A stretch of 5,100 nt of DNA from Actinomycetota bacterium (lineage in GTDB: Bacteria; Actinomycetota; Actinomycetes; Nanopelagicales; Nanopelagicaceae). Both the position numbers and the translations under genes were made by a program. Below the pieces are notes generated by a model. The model was given only the letters and a program-made list of their open reading frames with translations. It was not told the origin of the DNA and did no database searches. The stretch lies in NCBI GenBank assembly GCA_009704445.1, contig WLED01000071.1, forward strand, positions 1 through 5,100. The letters are read 5' to 3'. Numbering within the stretch: position 1 is the stretch's first letter; each line of letters starts with the position of its first letter. This document shows, in pieces, positions 1 to 5,100 of this stretch.

Positions 1-893
1 ACTCTGTAGAAGCGCTCAAAAATTCTCTCTTTTTCATTTTCTGGAATGCCAATACCTTGGTCAGTAATTGAAATTGTGATAATTCCATCTTTTACAATAG
101 ATGAAACCGTAACTTGTGTTCCTTCAGGAGAGTAGTTAACGGCATTTTCAACTAAATTTTGTATAGCCATAATCAGCTGGTCGCGATCACCAAGGACAAC
201 TCCATTGGCTATATCTCCAGTAGAGATCTTAATTTTACGGTTATCGGCCCCGACTTGGCTTTGATCTATCGCTTCATTAACAAGATCTTGAACATTTAAC
301 TCTGAAGGTACAGACAAAGGATCTGAATCCTGTAAACGAGAGAGATTGATAATTTCTTGAACTAAGTCTGTTAACCGTTTTGATTCAATCTGCATTCTTG
401 TTGCAAACTTTGTAACTGCCTCCGGATCATCTTTTGCACCAAGTACCGCCTCGCTTAGAAGAAGTAGCGCTCCGATAGGTGTTTTTAACTCATGAGAAAC
501 ATTTGCAACAAAATCTCTGCGCACGTCTTGAATTCTCTGTGCTTGACTTTCATCTGAGAGCAAAACAAGAACCAGTTGTTCCTTAATCAAAGGAATGACA
601 TTTACCGTTAACTCATGACGGCCTTCTCCAATGGGGCCACGGGGAACTTCGATGGTGCCAGTTTGCTTTACATTGGTACGTCTGACCACTCTGATGATTG
701 CCAGTAATTCTTGACTCTGAATGAGTCCATCTCGCAAAATTCCAATGTGATCGATGTTTTCGCTAGCAAAGACAATCACTTCACCCGGAGCCAGCACCAA
801 GGCGTTTTGGTCTAATTGGCCCAGTGCTTCAAGCAGGACTGGGGGCAGGGCATTGGGCTCCAAAACCGGTGATTCCTTGCGGAAAAGCCTCAT
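1..893 (-). CDS. senX3: SenX3/PhoR-like phosphate sensor histidine kinase, C-terminus cut off by window edge
   Basis: Reading the minus strand from the ATG at 893-891 gives 297 codons that run off the left edge. An in-frame stop (TAG, read at 905-903) lies just upstream with no start codon between, so the N-terminus is complete. Residues 16-115 look like a PAS-type sensory region. The HisKA H-box DFVANVSHELKTP follows, with phospho-accepting His134. Next come an N-box (QNLVENAVNYSP, Asn250), a G1 box (DQGIGIP, Asp278) and an F-box (IFERFYR), where the window ends. The kinase core closely resembles actinobacterial SenX3, which autophosphorylates and passes the phosphate to the response regulator RegX3 when phosphate is scarce. 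Its gene would be expected downstream, outside the window. Unusually, only about 12 mostly polar residues precede the PAS-like region. The two N-terminal membrane helices of mycobacterial SenX3 are absent, so this kinase is probably cytoplasmic. The family call is firm; SenX3 versus PhoR naming is less so. Confidence 0.9.
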   Translation of the reverse strand, partial: MRLFRKESPVLEPNALPPVLLEALGQLDQNALVLAPGEVIVFASENIDHIGILRDGLIQSQELLAIIRVVRRTNVKQTGTIEVPRGPIGEGRHELTVNVIPLIKEQLVLVLLSDESQAQRIQDVRRDFVANVSHELKTPIGALLLLSEAVLGAKDDPEAVTKFATRMQIESKRLTDLVQEIINLSRLQDSDPLSVPSELNVQDLVNEAIDQSQVGADNRKIKISTGDIANGVVLGDRDQLIMAIQNLVENAVNYSPEGTQVTVSSIVKDGIITISITDQGIGIPENEKERIFERFYR

Positions 894-899
894 ATGGCG

Positions 900-905
900 A
901 TCCTA
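900..905 (-). promoter_or_regulatory. -10-like hexamer TAGGAT for a leaderless senX3 transcript
   Basis: On the minus strand TAGGAT fits the TAnnnT pattern of actinobacterial -10 elements. It is followed by six bases (CGCCAT) and then the senX3 ATG, so transcription would start at or next to the start codon. A 17-base spacer would place the -35 region at 923-928, inside the first PHO-like repeat unit. The AGGA in the same stretch could instead act as a weak ribosome binding site. No start site has been mapped; this is inferred from spacing. Confidence 0.4.
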
Positions 906-921
906 TAGCCCCCCTCAGGCG

Positions 922-972
922 CATCACCTTAGTTTGCCTTTTGTTCACCTGATCATCTGCATTTATTCACTA
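922..972 (+). promoter_or_regulatory. Candidate PHO box array: five GTTCACCT-like units at 10-11 bp spacing
   Basis: Five 8-base units lie in one direction: CATCACCT (922), GTTTGCCT (932), GTTCACCT (943), CATCTGCA (954) and ATTCACTA (965). Start-to-start distances are 10, 11, 11 and 11, so all face the same side of the helix. The third unit is the best, the fourth is weak (3 of 8 matches) and the fifth has 5 of 8. Streptomyces PhoP binds 11-bp direct repeats with a GTTCACC core, and OmpR/PhoB-family regulators generally bind such tandem repeats. The array lies between the divergent senX3 and phoU genes and covers the expected -35 regions of both, so it probably lets the cognate RegX3/PhoP-type regulator control both. 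Binding itself is inferred. Confidence 0.6.
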
Positions 973-986
973 CTATCGCGTACCTT
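971..986 (+). promoter_or_regulatory. -10-like elements for phoU (TACTAT and TACCTT)
   Basis: Two TAnnnT hexamers precede phoU: TACTAT at 971-976 and TACCTT at 981-986. The second is followed by exactly six bases (TAGCCC) and the phoU ATG at 993, which would give a leaderless transcript. The first would give a leader of roughly 10 bases. No purine-rich ribosome binding site is visible before the ATG, which favours leaderless or near-leaderless initiation. The PHO-like repeats lie directly upstream, as expected for an activated promoter. Confidence 0.4.
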
Positions 987-992
987 TAGCCC

Positions 993-1643
993 ATGGCACT
1001 TATTAGATCAGTCTTTCAGGATGAACTAGATAGCGTCTCGCAATCACTCGTTGATCTATGCGAGAAAGTCTCGGGCACAATTCAAAAAGCTACTCAATCA
1101 ATTTTGACTTCCGATTTGAAGTTGGCTGAAGAGATCATTGCATCAGATGTCACCATCGATGACTTCCAGCATGATTTAGATGCCCGAATCATCGATATCG
1201 TGGCTCGACAGCAGCCAGTGGCCTCAGATTTGCGAGCGCTCGCTACAGCCTTGCGTATGAGCGCCGATCTCGAGCGTATGGGAGATATGGCCCACCACGT
1301 CGCAAAAATCACCAGACTTCGCCATCCACAGTCTGCGATTCCAGCCGAGCTACATCCAATTTTTGATTCACTGGGCAAGGCAGCAGAAAAAATTGCCAAG
1401 AAAACTGCCCTCGTTATCGGTACTCGCGATACAAATATGGCCCTTGAAATTGAAAGAGATGATGACGAGATCGATGATCTACATCGCCAACTTATCTCGG
1501 CACTGGTTGCACCAAACTGGAAGCATGGCGTGGAAACGGCCGTAGATTTAACGCTGCTGGGCCGATACTACGAGCGCTACGCCGACCATGCGGTTTCGGT
1601 TTCACGTCGCGTCTACTTCTTAGTCACCGGTAAATTCGCTTAA
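993..1643 (+). CDS. phoU: Phosphate signalling/transport regulator PhoU
   Basis: The 216-residue product has the usual PhoU length and two-repeat, all-helical layout (two three-helix bundles). Each repeat carries the family's metal-binding E(R)xxD signature: ERMGD at residues 94-98 and ERYAD at 194-198. The opening MALIRSVFQDELDS followed by an amphipathic helix is typical of actinobacterial PhoU. PhoU is a cytoplasmic peripheral protein that links the PstSCAB phosphate transporter to the phosphate-sensing kinase and keeps the Pho response off when phosphate is plentiful. It lies divergent from the senX3-like gene across a 99-base region with PHO-like repeats, so co-regulation is likely. No pst genes are visible in the window. 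ATG 993 is preferred because the family alignment starts there and a -10-like hexamer is correctly spaced; no Shine-Dalgarno sequence is visible. GC is about 50% by hand count, higher than in the next gene. Confidence 0.95.
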   Translation: MALIRSVFQDELDSVSQSLVDLCEKVSGTIQKATQSILTSDLKLAEEIIASDVTIDDFQHDLDARIIDIVARQQPVASDLRALATALRMSADLERMGDMAHHVAKITRLRHPQSAIPAELHPIFDSLGKAAEKIAKKTALVIGTRDTNMALEIERDDDEIDDLHRQLISALVAPNWKHGVETAVDLTLLGRYYERYADHAVSVSRRVYFLVTGKFA

Positions 1644-1702
1644 ATCGGGCTTAAATTAGTTGGGTCAACCGCACTACCGACTCAATTAAATAGCCCTTCT
1701 TG

Positions 1703-1720
1703 TCACCCCTTTAGGGGTGA
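1703..1720 (+). terminator. Perfect inverted repeat after phoU; terminator-like hairpin without a T tract
   Basis: TCACCCCT and AGGGGTGA are perfectly complementary 8-base arms separated by TT, so in RNA they would form about seven pairs with a four-base loop. The repeat starts 60 bases after the phoU stop and ends 7 bases before the longest possible start of the next gene. No run of T follows on either strand, so a classical intrinsic terminator is not shown. It could be a U-less terminator for phoU, a translational control hairpin (the GAGGA after it overlaps its 3' arm), or a protein-binding palindrome. The rest of the 84-base gap holds nothing I can name with confidence. Confidence 0.3.
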
Positions 1721-1723
1721 GGA
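1719..1723 (+). promoter_or_regulatory. Possible ribosome binding site GAGGA for the TTG start of the LAL regulator
   Basis: GAGGA ends four bases before TTG 1728, and its first two bases belong to the 3' arm of the inverted repeat at 1703-1720. It is the only purine-rich ribosome-binding-like motif near either candidate start, so it favours TTG 1728. If the hairpin forms, the site would be partly hidden. The alternative ATG at 1764 has only a poor GGCGGA upstream, but does have a GAAAAT hexamer at 1752-1757 spaced six bases from it. Confidence 0.35.
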
Positions 1724-1727
1724 TTAG

Positions 1728-4340
1728 TTGAATTCTCCTTCTTTATCGGCGGAAAATAACCCTATGAAGAAGTTTGAGACTGCCACACCAGAGCCAAGTA
1801 TCTCAAGGAGTCTTAAGCCAAGCCTTCCAGCCAACTTCATTTCAAGACCACATCTATTTAATCTTTTTGAAAAAAATGTTCCTGGAGTAACCGTTGTTGT
1901 AGCACCAGCCGGATATGGAAAAACTTCATTAGTTTCTGAATGGGCCCAAAGTACTGAGCGACCAACTATCTGGCTTTCAATGGATCCTAGAGATTCAATC
2001 CAAAGTTTTTTTGAGCAGATAGCATTTTCAATTCGCCAAGCTATTCCAGATTTTCAGTTTGATCCTGATTCTCACATATCAAAGGATCCGCAAGTTCAAA
2101 TGAGGGAACTCATCGATGCTGCCCGATCAGTCAAGCAAGCAATTAACTTTGTGATCGATAAAGGAACCATTGACAATCCTGCTGTTTCTAAATTTGGCCA
2201 AGTTTTAATTGATAATCTCCCAGAAAATTCTCACCTAGTCTTAATTCGCAGACAAACGCCTGAGTATTCACTAAATCGCTATGCAAGTTTAGGAAACTAC
2301 AGCCTGATCAATGTGGAAGACCTCAAACTTTCTGAAAGTGAAATTGCAGCAATTGCAAAAATTAATGAGGTTGATTTTGAAGATCCCAAAAATCGAAGAC
2401 TTATTGAAAAGTGTGAAGGCTGGCCAGCGGCGGTACAGCTATTAACTAGATCGATAGGTAGATCGCAGATTTCAAAGTTTGAACAGATGGATAAGAGTGA
2501 TCCACTCATTGCTTTAACTCAAGAAGTTTTTAAAAACCTCAAACAATTTGAGCAATCCATTTTAATTAGATTGAGTCTGGTGCAAAGTTTTGATCTAGAA
2601 ACTGCCTCGATTATTCTCGGACAAGATTTTTCTGAAGCAGATATGAACAAACTTGCCTCAGATGGAATTTTTCTAACTGTCACTACAGGCAGTAATCGAA
2701 TCTTCAAGCTTAATGAGCTAACTCGTCAAGTGATTACTGAATTGAATGACTCAAGGAATCTAAACTCAGAGGCCATTCATTCTCGCTTAGCTACATATTT
2801 CCTAGAAAAATCTCAGCCTAGTATGGCTATTGAACACCTGTATCTGTCTAAAGACTTTGAAAAACTACAAGATGTTCTAAGAACCAGCATTCGAGAAATG
2901 GCAATTGCCGGTCGAGGAGATTTGCTTATCAAGTGGTCTGATTACATTTCCGATCCAACGGCCCACCTTGGAGTGATGAGAAAAACGATTAAAATTATTG
3001 GGCATTTAGTCAATTCTGAGTTTGATGTTGCAGAGGCGATGGCTAAAGAACTTGATTACATTGGACAACAAGATAAAGCTCTACAGTTTTTACATCAACT
3101 CTCAGCAATGATTTTGGCGCATGTCTATTTCACACGTGGACAATTTCAACGATCGCTTATGAAAATAGACGAGGCTTTGAATTTTGAGAATCCCATTGAA
3201 ACGATAGAAGTTACAGATAAAATCGCCCTGCTTAGAGTTAAGGCCTCAATTCATTTCATTCACGACCAGCATAGTGAAGTCGTTCAAACTTTCAAGCAAG
3301 CCAAACTTCTTGAGCCATCAGAGATTACAGTCAATATTCCTTATCATTTAGCGTGTATGAACTCCATGGCCTTGTGGGCTGAGGGTCGGATTTTTGAGGC
3401 GGCAGAACAGGCAAATATCGCAATCACTCAGGCAGACGCATTTGGATTCTCTTCAATAAGTGCACCCTTTGATGCTCATTTAGTATTGGCAAGGTGTCAG
3501 ATAGAGATGTTACAGAGTGAATTGGCGACAAAAACTTTAAAACAGCTACAAGAGATTTCACAAACGGTTCAGGTGTGGCCTTGGTATTTTCAGGCCGCGG
3601 ACAATTCACTTAGGTTAGAGATTTCACGCGGATTGATACATCAGGCAGTAGATGTAATTAAAGAGTTGCAAACAAAGCAATCTTCATTCTCCTTCACTCA
3701 CGAGATGGAGTGGATGATTGATTCAAGTGAAATACTTCTTCGCTCTGCAATACTTGATATTCCCCGTCTGAAAGATTTAATGCGACGAGCCCCAAAAATT
3801 GACTTAACACGTGAAATTGAAATCACATTTGATGGTATTTCTGACCTGAAGGAGAGAAAAACTTCAGCTGAGGACTTGTCCGAAACAACTGAGCGGGAGA
3901 GAATTGAAAAATTTGTCTATCAATCAATTTTAAATAACGATAATGAAACATTGGCTCTTCAAAAACTCTCTGATGCATTAAATGTCGGAGCAGAAGTCGG
4001 ATTTAATGATTTTTTTGTCCGTCAAAAGAACCTTTATCCAATCTTAGTAAAGGCAGCAGTAGCAAAACCAACAGCATTTAGAGAAAATCTAGTCAAAGTT
4101 ATGGGTCAACGAATCAGTGCAAAAGGTGCTGAACAGGGCTCTTTGGCTGAGAAACTCACAAAGCGGGAGGTAGAGATTTTGAAGCATCTCTCCACTGGTG
4201 TTCCCATTAGTGCTATTTCCAAGAAGCTACACATATCTCAAAATACGATGAAGACACATTTAAGAAATCTTTACCGCAAACTCGATGTAGATGGCAGACA
4301 CAGCGCAGTCGATCAGGCAAAGAAACTACTTTTGATTTAA
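1728..4340 (+). CDS. Large ATP-binding LuxR-family (MalT/LAL-type) transcriptional regulator
   Basis: The 870-residue product has the length and order of a LAL regulator: N-terminal STAND-type ATPase, long helical repeat region, C-terminal LuxR helix-turn-helix. ISRPHLFNLF (38-47) matches the usual family lead-in. Walker A is APAGYGKTS (59-67, Lys65). The Walker B strand reads NFVIDKG (140-146): Asp144 is kept, but the following acidic residue typical of MalT-like proteins is Lys145. LVLIRRQTP (170-178) fits the next conserved strand, and GWPAA (231-235) is a family hallmark. Residues about 350-780 look like TPR-like helical repeats, the likely inducer-binding sensor. The DNA-binding domain spans 810-867 (LTKREVEIL, then SQNTMKTHLRNLYRKL as recognition helix). 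Such proteins typically bind ATP and an inducer, oligomerise and activate transcription; neither inducer nor targets are evident here. It lies 84 bases after phoU and 21 before a TRIC gene. The start is uncertain: TTG 1728 (an in-frame TAG immediately precedes it) or ATG 1764 (858 residues). GC over 600 bases near the start is about 39%, below its neighbours. Confidence 0.9.
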   Translation: MNSPSLSAENNPMKKFETATPEPSISRSLKPSLPANFISRPHLFNLFEKNVPGVTVVVAPAGYGKTSLVSEWAQSTERPTIWLSMDPRDSIQSFFEQIAFSIRQAIPDFQFDPDSHISKDPQVQMRELIDAARSVKQAINFVIDKGTIDNPAVSKFGQVLIDNLPENSHLVLIRRQTPEYSLNRYASLGNYSLINVEDLKLSESEIAAIAKINEVDFEDPKNRRLIEKCEGWPAAVQLLTRSIGRSQISKFEQMDKSDPLIALTQEVFKNLKQFEQSILIRLSLVQSFDLETASIILGQDFSEADMNKLASDGIFLTVTTGSNRIFKLNELTRQVITELNDSRNLNSEAIHSRLATYFLEKSQPSMAIEHLYLSKDFEKLQDVLRTSIREMAIAGRGDLLIKWSDYISDPTAHLGVMRKTIKIIGHLVNSEFDVAEAMAKELDYIGQQDKALQFLHQLSAMILAHVYFTRGQFQRSLMKIDEALNFENPIETIEVTDKIALLRVKASIHFIHDQHSEVVQTFKQAKLLEPSEITVNIPYHLACMNSMALWAEGRIFEAAEQANIAITQADAFGFSSISAPFDAHLVLARCQIEMLQSELATKTLKQLQEISQTVQVWPWYFQAADNSLRLEISRGLIHQAVDVIKELQTKQSSFSFTHEMEWMIDSSEILLRSAILDIPRLKDLMRRAPKIDLTREIEITFDGISDLKERKTSAEDLSETTERERIEKFVYQSILNNDNETLALQKLSDALNVGAEVGFNDFFVRQKNLYPILVKAAVAKPTAFRENLVKVMGQRISAKGAEQGSLAEKLTKREVEILKHLSTGVPISAISKKLHISQNTMKTHLRNLYRKLDVDGRHSAVDQAKKLLLI

Positions 4341-4349
4341 ATCCTCCAT

Positions 4350-4355
4350 TAGAGT
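4350..4355 (+). promoter_or_regulatory. -10-like hexamer TAGAGT before the TRIC gene
   Basis: TAGAGT fits TAnnnT and is followed by exactly six bases (CAACCT) before ATG 4362, the same geometry seen at senX3 and phoU. This could give the TRIC gene its own leaderless transcript beginning in the 21-base gap after the LAL gene. AGAG inside the same motif could instead be a weak ribosome binding site for read-through translation. The two readings cannot be separated from sequence. Confidence 0.3.
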
Positions 4356-4361
4356 CAACCT

Positions 4362-4973
4362 ATGGATTTGGATCTTTTAGTCTTTGCCCTCGACTTAATT
4401 TCAACTTTTGCCTTCGCCTTAGTAGGTGCGCGAGTTGCTGCAAGTAAAGGTTTAGATTTTGGTGGGATTCTTCTCATTGCAGCAGTTGCATCTCTTTCTG
4501 GTGGAACATTTAGAAATGTTTTCATGGGAGAGCAGCCACCTTGGGTTTTATCTCCCTGGTTATTTGCCCCTGTAGTAGGTGCTTTCATCATCACAATCGC
4601 ACTTGGGAAAACACAAAACGTCGGCCGTTTTGTTTTATCACTAGATACTTTAGGTCTGGCTGTTGCCACGGTTTCAAGTGCACAGTTTGCATTAACCAAT
4701 AACGCCCCATTTGCAGCGGCTGCTGTTTTAAGCCTAACTGGAGCTGTGGCTGGTGGTTTGTTTCGAGACATTATGTGCCAAACCGAACCAGTGCTTTTGC
4801 ACCGTGAAACTATCGGTACAGCCTGTCTTTCAGGTGCACTCGTTTATCTGGCTCTAGATGCAATGGAATTTGAAACAGCGATTTCAGTTTCGGTCGCAGG
4901 GCTTATTGTGGTTTTAGTCCGGGAAATCTCGATTAAATATAACTGGCACTTGCCCAAGCTTTCTAAGAATTAG
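4362..4973 (+). CDS. TRIC/UPF0126 family membrane protein (putative trimeric cation channel, YicG-like)
   Basis: The 203-residue product is very hydrophobic, with about seven helices (roughly 5-22, 31-55, 66-82, 94-111, 117-136, 150-165, 172-187), as in bacterial TRIC channels. It shows the internal duplication of the family: DLISTFAFALVGA with SGGTFRN (46-52) in the first half, and DTLGLAVATVSSA with AGGLFRD (130-136) in the second. These correspond to the paired GGGxxRD motifs at the kinked helices lining the pore. Both copies deviate: the first has Ser for the first Gly and Asn52 for Asp, and the second has Ala130 for the first Gly. Characterised prokaryotic TRIC proteins conduct monovalent cations, mainly potassium; the substrate of this one is unknown. 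It follows the LAL gene by 21 bases, so it may be co-transcribed or regulated by it. It is convergent with the probable tgt gene, with 16 bases between the stops. ATG 4362 aligns with the family start. Confidence 0.88.
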   Translation: MDLDLLVFALDLISTFAFALVGARVAASKGLDFGGILLIAAVASLSGGTFRNVFMGEQPPWVLSPWLFAPVVGAFIITIALGKTQNVGRFVLSLDTLGLAVATVSSAQFALTNNAPFAAAAVLSLTGAVAGGLFRDIMCQTEPVLLHRETIGTACLSGALVYLALDAMEFETAISVSVAGLIVVLVREISIKYNWHLPKLSKN

Positions 4974-4989
4974 AAAAAACACTTCTTAT

Positions 4990-5100
4990 TCAATCTCGAG
5001 CTTGACCACTTCGGTGCTTATAGCGTCCAAGGAAATCTGACTTCATATCTGCAAAATTGCCATCAACTAGCGCCTGTCGCATTTGATCTACTAAACGCAC
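4990..5100 (-). CDS. tgt: Probable tRNA-guanine transglycosylase, C-terminal 36 codons only
   Basis: Reading the minus strand inward from the right edge gives 36 open codons and a TGA at 4992-4990. The peptide begins VRLVDQMRQALVDGNFADMK and ends in DFLGRYKHRSGQARD. The pattern of a final helix (LxxQMRxAL), then a DGxF turn, then FLxRY matches the extreme C-terminus of bacterial Tgt enzymes, which exchange guanine-34 for a queuosine precursor in Tyr, His, Asn and Asp tRNAs. None of the catalytic region is in the window, so the call rests on this short tail alone. The gene is convergent with the TRIC gene, so the two are not in one operon. No convincing terminator is visible in the 16-base gap, although the minus strand has a run of six T at 4974-4979 after the stop. 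Confidence 0.65.
   Translation of the reverse strand: MRLVDQMRQALVDGNFADMKSDFLGRYKHRSGQARD

Noticed and set aside
754..1029. Plus-strand open frame of 91 codons
   Set aside because: It is antisense to the N-terminal part of the senX3-like gene, crosses the divergent promoter region and overlaps the phoU start. The protein has no recognisable pattern.
1094..1399. Minus-strand open frame of 101 codons inside phoU
   Set aside because: Phase shadow of phoU, whose own frame has clear family motifs.
1659..1669. GTTG-GGT-CAAC inverted repeat just after phoU
   Set aside because: Four-base arms with a three-base loop are common by chance, and no T tract follows.
4355..4771. Minus-strand open frame of 138 codons opposite the TRIC gene
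   Set aside because: The Ala/Lys/Thr-rich translation is what the antisense of a hydrophobic protein gives; the plus strand has the real family signature.
4960..4976. Inverted repeat TTTCTAA...TTAGAAA around the TRIC stop codon, as a terminator
   Set aside because: The stem is almost all A/T and no T run follows it on either strand; the six T on the minus strand come before it. Likely chance in A/T-rich sequence.
5007..5016. CAC-TTCG-GTG mini-hairpin with a TTCG loop
   Set aside because: Only three base pairs, and it lies inside the tgt coding tail, upstream of its stop, so it is explained by coding sequence.
1..5100. tRNA, rRNA, CRISPR array, insertion sequence or attachment site
   Set aside because: I saw no regularly repeated spacer array, no transposase-like reading frame, no terminal repeats and no tRNA-like cloverleaf. 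The window is almost fully covered by genes, with gaps no longer than 99 bases.

Overview
The window looks like a chromosomal segment of a low-to-moderate GC actinobacterium. The senX3-type kinase and phoU diverge from a shared promoter region, which is an actinobacterial arrangement. Both proteins fit actinobacterial families, and base composition is moderate: hand counts over 600-base blocks gave about 50% GC in phoU, 39% in the start of the large regulator gene and 45% in the membrane protein gene. Small freshwater Actinobacteria of the acI / Nanopelagicales type would fit. That placement is inference from composition and gene layout, not from a marker gene.

Layout. (1) Positions 1-893, minus strand: most of a SenX3/PhoR-like sensor histidine kinase, cut by the left edge. 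It has a PAS-like N-terminal region and no visible membrane segment. (2) Positions 894-992: a 99-base divergent regulatory region with a run of GTTCACCT-like units spaced 10-11 bp apart (candidate PHO box) and a -10-like hexamer facing each gene. (3) Positions 993-1643, plus: phoU. (4) Positions 1644-1727: a gap with a perfect GC-rich inverted repeat. (5) Positions 1728-4340, plus: a very large LuxR-family, MalT/LAL-type ATPase transcription regulator. (6) Positions 4362-4973, plus: a seven-helix TRIC/UPF0126 membrane protein 21 bases downstream. (7) Positions 4990-5100, minus: the last 36 codons of a probable tgt (tRNA-guanine transglycosylase), convergent with the TRIC gene.

How it works together. 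The left third is a phosphate-signalling locus. The kinase would phosphorylate a RegX3/PhoP-type regulator, whose gene should lie beyond the left edge. That regulator is expected to bind the repeats between the two genes, and PhoU would couple phosphate transport to the kinase. The LAL regulator and TRIC protein are close and co-oriented and may form a second unit. Neither its inducer nor its targets can be read from the sequence. No mobile element, CRISPR array, tRNA or rRNA was seen. I did not find a clearly new multi-gene system. The points most worth checking are the membrane-less SenX3, the five-unit PHO-like array, the repeated leaderless promoter geometry, and the altered Walker B motif in the LAL protein.
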